Below, one piece after another: positions 1 to 11,860 of a stretch of DNA of 64,000 nt (positions are counted from its first letter, which is position 1; the number at the start of each line of letters is the position of its first letter). Under the pieces are notes generated by a model. The model was not told the origin of the DNA. It saw only the letters and a program-made list of their open reading frames with translations, and did no database searches. Source of the stretch: Bemisia tabaci (lineage: Eukaryota; Arthropoda; Insecta; Hemiptera; Aleyrodidae); the NCBI RefSeq assembly GCF_918797505.1, contig NC_092793.1:44132243-44196242 (forward strand), read 5' to 3'. The translations under genes were made by a program, and so were the position numbers.

Positions 1-1283
1 TTTACAACATATTAAAAGACCATAGTTGTATTTGGATTTCCACGATCTGAAAACTGTCCGGGATGTCACCTTTTGTGGTCTTTTCTTATGTGTGAGGTAG
101 ATCTTTTGAATGTTTTTCGACCTTTAGTCATCCTCCGTAGTGGTGTATCGTTTGCATTTTTGCTGTAATTTTCATTTTTGGCAGTATAAATTGCGATGAA
201 TTTAAGGGACCTTACGATCCATTGTTGCCATTTCGGCCAATTTTTAGGGTTTTTTTTTCAATTTTACACGCGTCAGACTTTATTCAACCTGTAACCGTGT
301 CCAACGTTCACTCACATTTTTGGAAATAACGTAATAAAGTACATCATTGTAACGTTCTTTGTAACGTTTTCTTACGAGATCATATGTCATAGAATGTAGA
401 AGGTTTTAGGAAATGAATAATGACTTTCATGCAGAATTGAAGAGCTTTCCGGAAGAAGGGCACATATCGAAAAAAGGCCTTCTGAGAAAAACGCATTTGA
501 AGTTTTCATTCTTACATTCTGGCCACTGATGATGACACACATCGGAACTGGGGCACTCATATCAACGTTTATACACCCTAGAATGAATAACGACCATTGG
601 TAAAACTTACACTTCTTTCAGTGTTGTGGGACGAATTTTTAAAATTTTCCGAAATGTGCCCTTTTCCCGGAAATGGACCAGTGGTCATAGATTTTGGCTT
701 TTGAAGCTGAATTGTCGAGACTTTAACGAGTTTCTAAACAAGAGTAAATAATTCTGATTGACTAATAAATAATAATTTCGATTGAGAACGTGCGGGTGGA
801 TCATCTTCGATCATTATTAATGAAAAAGACTGCGAAACACGCGAAAAAACCGAAAAATTCAATCTCATACTGAGACCATTAAAAATTAAATCCTTAATAA
901 TTACAAAAAATCACGTGTGACTGGTGCAACGCGTAGACAATCCCTACAATCCCTGCAACCCGATGTTATTGCATTGATTACCAGAATCAGTGCGATGCAT
1001 CTGTAGTGAGGGATCCTTATCAGTACCCATCACCTCCCTGCCTGACTGCGCGCTATCTCCTCAACGTCGCGGCGACCGTACCCAGAAGCAAATATATGAA
1101 ATACGTTTGTGACCCCTGACGTATTGTTAGCCTCACAAAACGTGGTCTCGAAGCTCCAAAAATTGATCAATTCAGCTGAAACTCGGGACATTGGTACATT
1201 AGGATGCGAGAAATCCATTTCAGAGACAATTTTCAGATAGTGGGAATCCAAATATACAACTATGGTCTTTTAATATGTTGTAA
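1..1283. mobile_element. TIR element of about 1.28 kb
   Basis: The first ~43 bases (beginning TTTACAACATATTAAAAGAC) return as the reverse complement at 1241-1283. The first 30 bases match exactly, followed by a 2-base indel and one mismatch. The interior has no convincing coding region, so this looks like a non-autonomous DNA transposon or large MITE. The element may begin before the window, so no target duplication can be checked on the left. Confidence 0.7.
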
Positions 1284-2629
1284 AGATAGGTAAGATCTGT
1301 TATGTAAGTACGTCAATATGAAAGCTATGCCCCATTTTCATAAACCATGGCGTGGGGATTTATCCAATTTTTCAAATATTTGGCTCCTTGGTACGATTTT
1401 TCTCGAAAATTTGGCAACGAAGGAAAAATTTAAACATGAATTTTTATTTTTTATTTACGTTCTTTCCCTCAACGCACACAGTTTTCCGTTTAAAGTAAGT
1501 TTTTCAGTAGAATTGTGAGTAAAACAGGGGAAAACCCCTAAATACAAGCAAAAAATGGCAACAATGGACCGCAAGGCCCCTAAAAATTCATCGGAGCCCT
1601 TTTCAAAGGCTGGAAATGGAAAGTACGCAAAAAATTACACAGGAATGACCTCGTGAAGCTTAAGGAAGGGAGTGTGCAGACGACTCAGAGCGGCGAGCGG
1701 CGCCCGGATTCCAGTCGGCGCGCGCGGAGCGTAAACTTAAATTGCTCATATCTCCCTTACCAATCGTTTCCCTGGGAGCTATAATATATCAAAAGAAATG
1801 GAAAAGTACGAATAATACAATGAACAGTTTTTTTTCCGAATCGAGAATCCGGCATTTGACGATATACTAGGGTTGAAAAAAAATTGACCCTTAAGAAAGT
1901 GTGAAAAATGGCATCATTGCAATCTGAAATTACCTAAACGATCAAATTGAGTACATATTTCAAAAGAACGCAATTTTTGGAGAATTTTAGCGCAAACTGC
2001 ATCTCAATATCTCTTTTCGTTCAAAAGATATGGAACTCGACGGTTTTCAACTTGGCAACGCTGCTACGCGGAGAGAAATTCGTTTCAGGCCTTGAAATTT
2101 TGGGAAAAGGCGTATCCCATAGTGAGGAATGACATACTGAAATTTGGTCAACATCCATGAGGGGGGAATTTTTGTCGATTTTGCACCCACCCCTTTTTTG
2201 CCTCTTCTCTACCGTATCTTCCAGTATTTCCCCCTTTAATTGTTAAGGAGAAAGAGGGTGGGGAAAAGGAGTTGCCTTTATCACACCTACAGATCTACAG
2301 ATTCATTGATGTTCATAATAGAGGTGCTAAAAGTGCTTCTGCGCTTATTTGACCCGCAAAATGTCAGCATGAGAGGAAAGTTTTAATGTCACTTTCGGAA
2401 TAATTTTGATGCCCTACACTAGGGTGGCCCTTATTTTGGACTTTTTGGAATTTAATGAGCAGCACCCCCTAAATTGGTTCTATTTGATGTAAAAACAGTG
2501 TAAAAAAAATTTGAGGCCTTTACGTCAAGGGTAAATGGTGCCGAAAACAGGGGAAAAACGCAGCGCGTAAAACTGAAGAGGCGCATCTTTACGCTTTTCG
2601 CCGATTTGACTGCCGTTTTTAAGGGAGTT
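1284..2629. other. Noncoding stretch, nothing recognised
   Basis: No gene, TIR or tandem repeat that I can support. Short open frames here show no motif or splice context. It probably contains old repeat sequence. Confidence 0.4.
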
Positions 2630-3060
2630 GTAGATGCTCAACACCCACTATTGATGGTGATTCTAACACAATTTTTTGCGTAGATTAAGGATATTTTAAC
2701 AGATTTGGCCTCAGGTAATTACCTACCCCTCTTACGGTAGGCTAAAGTGGCCCCAAAACGTCATTTAAGCTCCCGAAATCACTTTTTTCCGAAGTTCGGC
2801 GCTTGTTGCCGGCAAATGAAAAGGCTTCAAGAACTACAATTTTCTTGTAGGTGGTAAAACTTATTCCGTAGATTGAGGATATTTTAACATGTTTGACCTC
2901 AGGCAATTACCCCTCCCCCTTCCCCCGCCCTGCGCACAATAGGTTGAGGGGGCACTGAAACGCGATTCAAGCTCCTGGAATCAGATTATTTCAAAGTTAG
3001 GCGCTCGTTACTTGCAATTTAAAAGACTGGAAGAAGCATAATGTTCCTCCACGTATAAAA
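2630..3060. repeat. Diverged tandem repeat, ~188-bp unit
   Basis: Two copies of a unit containing TAGATTRAGGATATTTTAAC start near 2681 and 2869, a period of 188 bp. Each is followed by a CCTCAGGYAATTAC-type stretch and a related 3' part (AAGCTCCYGRAATCA). The copies are clearly diverged. Confidence 0.6.
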
Positions 3061-3140
3061 TAACTTTCAAATGCACAAATTTTAAGAAGAATACTGAGGA
3101 AGGGTGTAAAAAAACTTACAATGACATTGGTTAGTCCGCT

Positions 3141-3645
3141 CTACAGTTTCTTCCGTAAAGTTGATTTTTTAACGTTGGGAAAAGCTTCCCGATAATCACT
3201 AACAACCTGAAGAATCCGTTGCCGCTCTTCGTCCGATTTCGTGAGTTTCTGGCTGTACTCTCCAAATAATTTAACGCCGCGTTCGGCTGTCGTTGACAAC
3301 CTTGATTTTTTTCACAATTTCGCGATTTTTGAGGTACTGAGGAATTTCTAGCCATGTTGATGGATCTTCTTTAAGAAAGTTTGACGAAAGATGGAATCGC
3401 TCAAAAAATTTATAAGACGAACAAGAAATAAAATTGGAAACATCTTTTCCTGAAATGTCCTTTGCTGATTGTAGTATTGCCCCTTCACTCGCTCCGCTTG
3501 TGATTGTAGCTTGCTCCGCGAGCCGCATTTCTGTCGCTACCACTTTGATTTCATTCAAGAAAGTTCCAGAAACGAATGCCACTCGTCTTCTTGCAACACT
3601 CTTCCAAATGTCTAAGAATATTCTGCAAAGCCCTCGGAAGGACAC
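3141..3645 (-). pseudogene. Frameshifted fragment of a multicopy arthropod protein of unknown function
   Basis: Read on the minus strand, 3645 to about 3300 is one coding-like frame that includes segments such as KEDPSTWLEIPQYLK and REIVKKIKVVND. The frame then breaks, and coding continues in another frame with TAERGVKLFGEYSQKL and LQVVSDYREAFPNVKK, ending at a TAG at 3141-3143. The break fits a 2-base deletion at the NDTAERG junction. From memory of the family, a C-terminal tail of the form TAERGV...LTK.EE..Q..LQVV..YR..FP recurs in many arthropod uncharacterised proteins that look transposon-dispersed. No function is known to me. This copy is a truncated pseudogene. Confidence 0.55.
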
Positions 3646-4424
3646 GGCGGGGGCCTCAATTTAATGGCACATCGCTTGGAGAAAATTTGACAGATTTAAA
3701 AAAAAAGCCGAAAAAAGCTTTTGTCGGTCATGACTCCTTACGAAAGCCCGAGAAACTTCTTTCAAGTTCTAGAGAGGATTAATGAGGGACATCAATTTAC
3801 TGACGGTCACCTGAATGATGAAAATTCGAGAGAGTTCTAGAAAGTTCCGGAGACAGCTACTACACGTCACCATGTGACGTCCTTACATCTAGGAAAGTTC
3901 CAAAAAGTTTTGGGTGGGGGAGCCTCCCTGATATCGGCTACAGTGCTTGCAGAAACTGGAGAGAGGGGTGGAACGGTACCACTGGCTGCGGTTGCGTTGT
4001 GTTCTAGAAGCCGATGAGCACGGCGCGATACAGGGTACAAGAGGTGGGCCGAAGCCTCTGCAGTGCAGCCGGCGGAGGACGGGCGTCACAGCGCCGGGAG
4101 AGGGAGGGAGGCTACCGCTGCGGTGAGCGGTCGGTGGGTCTCCGCAGCGCGTTGCGCAGGGGAAGGAATTCCTGATACGAATTTTCTGCGAATTTTAGGC
4201 GCGCTTAGAGCTGTAATATAATGATGATGGGCAAGATGTAGCGAGAATGGAAATTGAGATTGTAGGCTCCTCTACTTAAGTAAAAGCCACTAAATAAGAA
4301 GAAATTGAGGTTAGGTACACTTGGGCTCCAATCCCCCTCTAGCGTTTAAAATCTGACCCATGCATGTTACGCAGCTTTCCCATCTGGTGGCCATTCTAGA
4401 GTTGATTTAAATATGAGATATCAT

Positions 4425-4640
4425 GTTAAGCCACACCCGCCATCTTGAATTTTCGAATTTTCGAAATTTGGCTACGAATTCGAGTTTCCCGTCCAAAAGT
4501 AACCCCTGATACCAAGTTTCCCCAAGATCGACTAGACAGGAGCCAAGCTAGCATTTTAGGCCATGTCCGCCATCATGGATTTTTGAATTTTCAAAATTTG
4601 ACCAGAAATTCTCGATTGAGCACAAGGGAGGATTTCATGT
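4425..4640. repeat. Two-copy tandem repeat, ~130-bp unit
   Basis: Two diverged units contain CCGCCATCNTGRATTTT, starting at 4437 and 4567. Each continues with a TTCGAATTTT/TTTGAATTTT stretch. The CCGCCAT core is the reverse complement of the ATGGCGG motif seen in the foldback elements of this window. Confidence 0.5.
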
Positions 4641-4756
4641 GCGGCTGTCCGCGGCGCTCACGTCGGGCGGGTGGTAAACCATTTCTAGTGGGGAGAGCTC
4701 CCTGGCGGAGAACCTCATATATTGCTAATTTCACCCTGTCTTGCAGTGAGATCCGG

Positions 4757-4811
4757 TGGCTGAGCGGTTAGGTTACTCGACTGTGGAGCACGCAGTCCCG
4801 GGTTCGATGCC
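4757..4811 (+). repeat. tRNA-derived sequence (SINE head or tRNA pseudogene)
   Basis: An A-box-like TGGCTGAGCGG at 4757-4767 and a canonical B box GGTTCGATGCC at 4801-4811 are spaced as in tRNAs. A T-run at ~4825 could end Pol III transcription. The flanking bases do not pair into a 7-bp acceptor stem, so this is not a functional tRNA gene but a tRNA-like promoter, typical of SINEs. Confidence 0.5.
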
Positions 4812-5149
4812 CGACAATCCAAAACTTTTTTTGACATTATAAACCCTGAGTCAAGATCCTTAGTCCAAATATGTCACAAAACTAATTTTTCTTTGTTAAA
4901 AAAGCGACTATACTGACTTTACAGTTAGGTTATCGGCTTTTTGAAAAATTAGCGACATTCCGTTAAATGGACAACTTCGTACCTATTAAATTGATATTAT
5001 TTATTTATTTTTTTAATTTTTGACTTTTAAAATTACACACTGTTCGTGTGAAGGAATTAGTAGACTTTCGACACTGGAAGAAGCATAATAATGAAGGTCG
5101 TGCACTATGCGCGCTGCTGACATGCTGCGGACGGCGCAGCGCGGCCGGC

Positions 5150-6847
5150 GTACGGTGAATCGAGTCATAGGGCAGGCCGGACATGGCACATCACGCAACT
5201 TGGTTTGCTCATTTACGTAGTGTTTTCGCTCATAAAACAAAGCAAGATACATGATGCTTATGTATTTTTCGTCACAGATTTCATTTTTGATGACTGTTTT
5301 ACTGATGATTTGGTTTAGATATGTATTTTGGCACGATTCCAGATAAATAGAGAGATATTGTTAAACAACAGATAAGTTTAAACTTTCTACACTCGTTTCA
5401 ATCGGAGTTTTAAGTATTCAAGGGACTTTTCTCTCCGATAAAATGCTTAAATATCGTATATAAAACGTTTATTACTCATCTATTTTACCCTTCCCCCTCC
5501 TCTCCCCCAAAAAATGAATTAAAAGAAATCCGAAAATGTTGAGAGGAAAACAGAGGACCTCCTTTCCCCTTCATTCCTGAAGGGGAAGAGGTTCCTCTTT
5601 AACTTTCTTACAAAAGAAAATGATACAACACAAATCATACATTATCCGAGCCTTCCTAAAAGAAAGCCCCGCGAGTCACCAATGTATACACTGCCTTATT
5701 TATACTTAGGTATCTAATGGAGCTTCTTCGGCTTAAAGATTGCTGCTGAAACTGAAATTACCTCAATTTCCTCCAATAACTTCTAATTTTCTGAAAAAAA
5801 TTAAACATTAAAAAAAAAAAATCCGATGTCAAAAAAACGCGAGTTTTTAGAAAATTGTTAGAAGATAGAAAAGAATTTAGGTCATTTTTGACTCTAGCAG
5901 CAGGTAGTAGATGAAATATGCTCCAGTAGACACCAACTTGATATGATTTTCTTGTCTTTTCAGACGCAAAGCAAACGGATTAGTATCATATGCCTCGATA
6001 AGGACATTTGAGAGGAAAACCCCCGTTATCTGAAACAACAGGGACATTTTTTTAACCATGCGCGGAATGTTTTCCCATGTATTTTTGTCTCCTGGATTCG
6101 AAAATGACCTTGATTTCTCTTTACCATACACCAGTTTTGCGGAAAATCACATTTCCCGAAAAGTCCATTTTAAGTGGAAAATCCGTGGGTTTTGGAGAAA
6201 GACCAAGGTCATTTTCGGGCTCAGCACTAAAAATTACCAACAGATCACCTATCAAACGTCCGGTGTTTATTCACTGCAGATTTATGGAATTCAAATTCCC
6301 TCGACCCACCATTTTATGAATTTCACTTTTTCAAAGTCATTTGAGCTTTATTCCCGAAATGGCACTTTGGAGCAGCTAATTTTTCTTGATACTGGCTCTC
6401 CAGGGATCAGTTAACACTGCTCTATAAAGGTTTCCCGTAAATACGCGTAGGGGGTAGTTAAAAGTTTACTTAAATTATTTTTTTTATGGTTTTGAGGGAA
6501 ATACTTTTAAGCAGGAATACCGCGCATCAAAATGACGATATTTTAAAATGTTATTAGTGAAATATATTCTACTTAAAGAGGAGAATAAGCTTCCATTATC
6601 AGACATTGTCATAAATCTATTGGGAGGAAATGCCAACCGGCAAACGATTTGTCCCGAGTGAGGCAATATTTCTCAAGTGCCGCCTGAGCCACTTTGGGAG
6701 GCTGTGTGCCCTAAATTGGGATTGAAAATTAAAAACCAATACCCGTATCATAAAATATAACTCTTTGGGAAGACATCTACGTCAATGAAATGACTATTTG
6801 TGAGAAACGCCCATGTCCGACTTTTTGCAGGGTTCGATCCACCGTGC
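5150..6847. mobile_element. 1.7-kb TIR element, copy 1 (3-bp target duplication GGC)
   Basis: The element runs between GTACGGTGAATCGA on the left and TCGATCCACCGTGC on the right, which are imperfect inverted repeats. It is flanked by GGC at 5147-5149 and 6848-6850. A second copy lies inverted at 34383-36065 and is flanked by GAC on both sides. The two copies align over nearly their whole length in opposite orientation. Short open frames are shared but show no transposase motif, so it appears non-autonomous. Confidence 0.7.
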
Positions 6848-6850
6848 GGC

Positions 6851-7289
6851 AGCGCACATGCAATTCTTTCCCGCACTCTGTCGGGAAATTCATGTTGCCC
6901 GTCCAAAAATAAACCCCGTTCTAAGGCTCACCAAGTTTCCTCAGAGCTCCGCCACGCGCGCGTCGATCAAAAGGGTATAGTTCCTATTGATTTAAGTCAG
7001 TATCCCGGATAGCACATTAAATCAAAAGGACCTAGGTGTAAAATCACTGTATCTTGCTTAGTAGTCATTTTTCCGGAATTTTGGTGACGCGTGTAATTAG
7101 AGGAACTCCTCAGCTTTCAAACAAGCTACAGTAAACCACAATGCGTCTGTCAGTAAGGAATCTCCAATGGTTTTAGTTGAGCTTGCTCCACTGAAAAGTT
7201 TGAAACTGGTGTATAGTTCCTTTTAGCATAAATACATTCAAATACAAATTGCAGGGGACAGCCTTAAGGTGCATTAAAAAGAAATGTTT
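6851..7289. other. Noncoding stretch between two elements
   Basis: No gene or structured repeat recognised between the GCACGGTG element and the foldback element that starts at 7290. Confidence 0.4.
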
Positions 7290-7383
7290 TAGTCAGAGAG
7301 CCAGACGACTTTGAGTGACAAACTCGGGATACATGTTTTGACCCCCTACATCGATAGCCTTGCATGCACTGAAACGGAAAATG

Positions 7384-7765
7384 TTTGTCTGCCGCCCTTT
7401 AGCCTGTGCCATCACCCTCATCTAGGCCCTCAAAGTGGTCCAAAAAACACCATCTGGTGACAAACTCCTGACGCTCGGCAGACAAGTCTATTATTAAAGA
7501 TCATACCCAGGGTGACTAGAAAAACTTTGTCTGCCGCCTTCTAGCCTGTGCCATCACCCTCATCTAGGCCCTCAAAGTGGTCCAAAAAACACCATCTGGT
7601 GACAAACTCCTGACGCTCGGCAGACAAGTCTATTATTAAAGATCATACCCAGGGTGACTAGAAAAACTTTGTCTGCCGCCTTCTAGCCTGTGCCATCACC
7701 CTCATCTAGGCCCTCAAAGTGGTCCAAAAAACACCATCTGGTGACAAACTCCTGACGCCTAGTGT
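7384..7765. repeat. 142-bp tandem repeat in the left arm of FB1
   Basis: CTGCCGCC starts at 7389, 7531 and 7673, a period of 142 bp with about 2.7 copies. The copies are almost identical. The unit includes GTGCCATCACCCTCATCTAG and CATCTGGTGACAAACTCCTG. Confidence 0.9.
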
Positions 7766-10109
7766 GGTTGCAGATGTACTCCTGTGAGCAGCTTGTGTAA
7801 TAAAGTTTGAATGATACATCATTCTCTTCGTTTTTTCGTGTAGAATCCGATTTTCGATGTTGTCAAGTCCAAAAATGATGCTGGTGCCCCCAATTCAAGA
7901 TGGCGCCCAAAATGGCCGCCCCGGGGGTCAAAATTCCAGAATTTGAGAATATTGTCGAGTTTGGTATCCATTTATATGTAATTTTGGTCGTAGAATTCAT
8001 ATCTGGTGTCAAAAAATAATTTCAACCCCTTAGGGTCCGTCAAATCCAAGATGGCGGCCAAAATTTCAACTTTAATGATAATTACCCAAGATGCACCTTT
8101 CACTGTCGAATGACGTGTCTTCATTTATGTTAATTAGGTCAGAAAACCTACAAGGGAGGTCTACAATGCCACTGCACCCTATGGAGGGCCAGGGTTCACC
8201 CCCTCCTACCCCCAATATGGCCGCCGCGGAGGGCATAAATAGTGACATTCTCTCAGAACGTCATAGTAGGTGTCCATTCCTATGTAATTTGAGGCGTAAA
8301 TTCCAAATTTCAAGTCATAAATCGCAAATGTGAGACTTGCAATGGCTTATACCCTATATGGGGCCAGGGGAACCCCCTCAACCCCCTCTTCTTTCTAATA
8401 TGGCTGCCATGGGGGGCATAAATAGCGAAATTCTCTCAGGACGTCATGTGAGGTGTCGATTCTCATGTAAGTTGAGGCGTAGATTCCGAATTTTAAGTCA
8501 GAAATCGTCAATATCTCAAAGTGACAAAAACACTTAAGCATGGCAATCGCTCTGGCCTTCATCTTGGAATAAAGAATGCATCTTGGGTTGGGTTCAGTTA
8601 TGTCGAAAGAGCTGGAAAGGAATCGGATAATTTAATGGTGATTGACATATTTCACCGGTGTTTTTTTTCAAATGTACACAGAGGATTCATATTGGTTTCT
8701 GGTTCTTTCATTATTAGATAACTGGATAATAGATGGTTCTTTTTGTAATCGATTTTCTTCTAGCAGGAGCGTGCGTTTTGTTGCAGATAACGCAGGAAAC
8801 TGTAGGTGTCGCTTCTACTAGGAGACGAAACCCTGCGCTACAAAAAGCACTCAATTATCCAGTTGTTTTAATTGCAATTCAACTGAGTGCGTTCATAAAC
8901 AATAACATAGGAACTCTGAATGCAGATACATACTTCGTCGGCAAAAAAATTATATTTTTGTGGGAATTTTTAAAAATGGAAAAAAACAGACGCCCATCTG
9001 AGTCCTTTGCGTACATAGAAAAAGAATACGCATGAAATTTGTCAATTACCATTAAAATCACCAATTCATTTCCAGCTCTTTCGACAAAAATGAACCCAAG
9101 CAGCATTTTTAGTCCAAAATGTAGGCCAAAGCGGTTGCCATATATAAGTATTTTCGTCACTATGGGATATTTACATGTTTTGACTTGTGATTCGAAATCC
9201 ACGCCTCAGATTAAAAACAAATCGACACCCACTATGCCGCTTTGAGAGAATTTCACTGTTCCTATGTGGGCGAATATTGGAATAGCGGACATTTCAGGGT
9301 GAAAAAAGTTGATAAATCAAGTTCATAATTTCCCTTGGAAGTTATGTGTTTTCTTAATTCTGGACAATTTCTGGGATCTGAAAACGTATATGGTCCCGAT
9401 GTTATGAATCGACACCTCACATGACGTCCTGAGAGAATTTCGCTATTTATGCCCCCCATGGCAGCCATATTAGAAAGAAGAGGGGGTTGAGGGGGTTCCC
9501 CTGGCCCCATATAGGGTATAAGCCATTGCAAGTCTCACATTTGCGATTTATGACTTGAAATTTGGAATTTACGCCTCAAATTACATAGGAATGGACACCT
9601 ACTATGACGTTCTGAGAGAATGTCACTATTTATGCCCTCCGCGGCGGCCATATTGGGGGTAGGAGGGGGTGAACCCTGGCCCTCCATAGGGTGCAGTGGC
9701 ATTGTAGACCTCCCTTGTAGGTTTTCTGACCTAATTAACATAAATGAAGACACGTCATTCGACAGTGAAAGGTGCATCTTGGGTAATTATCATTAAAGTT
9801 GAAATTTTGGCCGCCATCTTGGATTTGACGGACCCTAAGGGGTTGAAATTATTTTTTGACACCAGATATGAATTCTACGACCAAAATTACATATAAATGG
9901 ATACCAAACTCGACAATATTCTCAAATTCTGGAATTTTGACCCCCGGGGCGGCCATTTTGGGCGCCATCTTGAATTGGGGGCACCAGCATCATTTTTGGA
10001 CTTGACAACATCGAAAATCGGATTCTACACGAAAAAACGAAGAGAATGATGCATCATTCAAACTTTATTACACAAGCTGCTCACAGGAGTACATCTGCAA
10101 CCACACTAG

Positions 10110-10495
10110 GCGTCAGGAGTTTGTCACCAGATGGTGTTTTTTGGACCACTTTGAGGGCCTAGATGAGGGTGATGGCACAGGCTAGAAGGCGGCAGACAAA
10201 GTTTTTCTAGTCACCCTGGGTATGATCTTTAATAATAGACTTGTCTGCCGAGCGTCAGGAGTTTGTCACCAGATGGTGTTTTTTGGACCACTTTAAGGGC
10301 CTAGATGAGGGTGATGGCACAGGCTAGAAGGCGGCAGACAAAGTTTTTCTAGTCACCCTGGGTATGATCTTTAATAATAGACTTGTCTGCCGAGCGTCAG
10401 GAGTTTGTCACCAGATGGTGTTTTTTGGACCACTTTGAGGGCCTAGATGAGGGTGATGGCACAGGCTAGAGGGCGGCAGACAAACATTTTCCGTT
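10110..10495. repeat. 142-bp tandem repeat in the right arm of FB1
   Basis: This is the reverse complement of the array at 7384-7765 with the same copy number. One unit carries a base difference (TTTAAGGGCC instead of TTTGAGGGCC). Equal copy number in both arms suggests duplication or conversion of the whole arm. Confidence 0.88.
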
Positions 10496-10578
10496 TCAGT
10501 GCATGCAAGGCTATCGATGTAGGGGGTCAAAACATGTATCCCGAGTTTGTCACTCAAAGTCGTCTGGCTCTCGGACTA

Positions 10579-11200
10579 TTTGGAATACTATAGTTCCTTG
10601 CCGGCAATAGGTGCCCTTTTTGAAAAATCTTTCCTGACAAACTTGAAGTGCCGGGTGCAGAACGGACATTTCTTGATTGCACTGTCTCAAAATACCCGCT
10701 AACAATTCATCCATTATAATTCATGCAAACATTAATTTGTTTCCATTTTTATTGAATATTCTTTATGACTTTACAGTGCTGAAAACGTAAAATTTCAGAA
10801 AATGCACCCCATAGTTTCTTCTCTAAAATAAAAATTAGCACTGAGGATTCTGAAACACCGCAACTGAGAAATCCCTTTTCTACACCTTATGCCTCAATTT
10901 CGGTGAATTTCATCAATTTTTAGTAGTGCTGATGGTCACTTTTAGGATGAAATTTTAATTGAAAACTTGCTTTAACACTGAAACCGTGTGTTTAAATGAA
11001 ACATACTGTCAACACCTTCTCATATTTTTCCATCACATTTTCGATTTTTCATTACATATTCAGTTCACTCATTAGGGATGGCTGGATTTCGTTCATTTTT
11101 GTCTTTTTCAGTCCTATCTCCCAGCCATCACCTTCAATTACCCATTACTTTAATTACTGAACTTGCAACTGATAGCTCCACTGATTATAGCCAGCCAATA
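10579..11200. other. Noncoding stretch, probably the 5' part of an LTR
   Basis: No coding signal. The stretch leads into a TATA box and LTR end, so part of it is probably LTR U3. I could not fix the TG start of the LTR. Confidence 0.35.
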
Positions 11201-11490
11201 GCGTGTAGACTTGTTGTCTCACCACCTGTGACGTCAGCAAGTCTATAAAAGCTTGCGCTGCCCTAAAATCGAGGTCTTATTCCATCCCCGACCCGTACTA
11301 GTACGTAGTGCCCATTTTCGCCCTTTTGGCACATTTTCAAGTGACTATTTCAATCTTGTAATTTTGTAACTTTTTTCTCTCTTTCGGTCTCAATACAACT
11401 CTAAATTTTCCATCTCAAAACTTCGTCATTTAATTCCATCCCAAGTAGTTTGTTGTTCCTACTCAAAGAGCAACTGGTGCCGAACGGTAT
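11200..11490 (+). mobile_element. LTR 3' part and primer-binding site, BEL/Pao-like
   Basis: A palindromic TGACGTCA lies at 11229-11236 and a TATA box (CTATAAAAG) at 11243. They are followed by a transcribed-looking R/U5 segment ending in CA, and directly after that by TGGTGCCGAACGG. A TGGTGCCGAAC primer-binding site immediately after the LTR is what I associate with BEL/Pao retrotransposons. No gag-pol follows and no second LTR is visible, so this is a truncated copy. Confidence 0.5.
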
Positions 11491-11801
11491 TCCAACTCTC
11501 ATTTATGACACATACCAAGTAGATAAAGTTCCAGAGGATGAAATGTTGGTATGAAAAATTCACGAGATTCAAGGTTTTTAACACTGAATGAGGAAGCTTT
11601 TTCTGAGAACTAACATGTCTTTTTTTTGATAGTTCCATTGAATTTAAGTAACACTTTCAATTTGACTTCAAAGAGAAAGAGAAGTTTAATTTCATGAAAC
11701 CCCTTCATCGCTTGGTATTTAAAAAAATCTGAATAAAAAAAAATGGTTTTCAGAGAGTTGATAGCATAATAAATAAAAATAATATACTATATGTGACGTA
11801 C

Positions 11802-11860
11802 CTTAAATGATCAACAGACACGGATCGTAAAAGTTGTCCATCCGGAGACTTGACAAGATT
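11802..11860 (-). CDS. Exon 9 (last visible) of the coiled-coil gene
   Basis: 59 bp, acceptor TTTCAG and donor AG|GTACGT, phase 0 in and phase 2 out. It encodes NLVKSPDGQLLRSVSVDHL plus a split codon. The serine-rich sequence without heptads suggests the coiled coil ends near here. No following exon could be recognised in 1-11.8 kb, which is mostly transposon sequence. Confidence 0.65.

Larger units (their letters stand above)
7290..10578. mobile_element. Long foldback element FB1
   Basis: Nearly the whole 3.3 kb is one imperfect palindrome. The left arm (7290-~8540) returns reversed at ~9270-10578, and the central part (8540-9270) is also inverted but more diverged. Termini are TAGTCAGAGAGCC on the left and the reverse of TAGTCCGAGAGCC on the right. 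TTT lies just outside both ends (7287-7289 and 10579-10581), a possible 3-bp target duplication. Each arm carries 142-bp tandem repeats near its tip and several ATGGCGGCC-like motifs. Open frames inside mirror each other and are products of the palindrome, not genes. The termini resemble those of FB2 (38494-41199). Confidence 0.85.

Noticed and set aside
4741..4830. Functional tRNA gene
   Set aside because: A and B boxes are good but no acceptor stem forms.
7384..7765. CRISPR-like array
   Set aside because: Units are 142 bp contiguous tandem repeats without variable spacers, mirrored in the other arm.
8091..9777. Mirrored open frames of 66-107 codons in FB1
   Set aside because: Each occurs twice in opposite orientation because of the palindrome, contains no domain, and spans the ATGGCGGCC modules.
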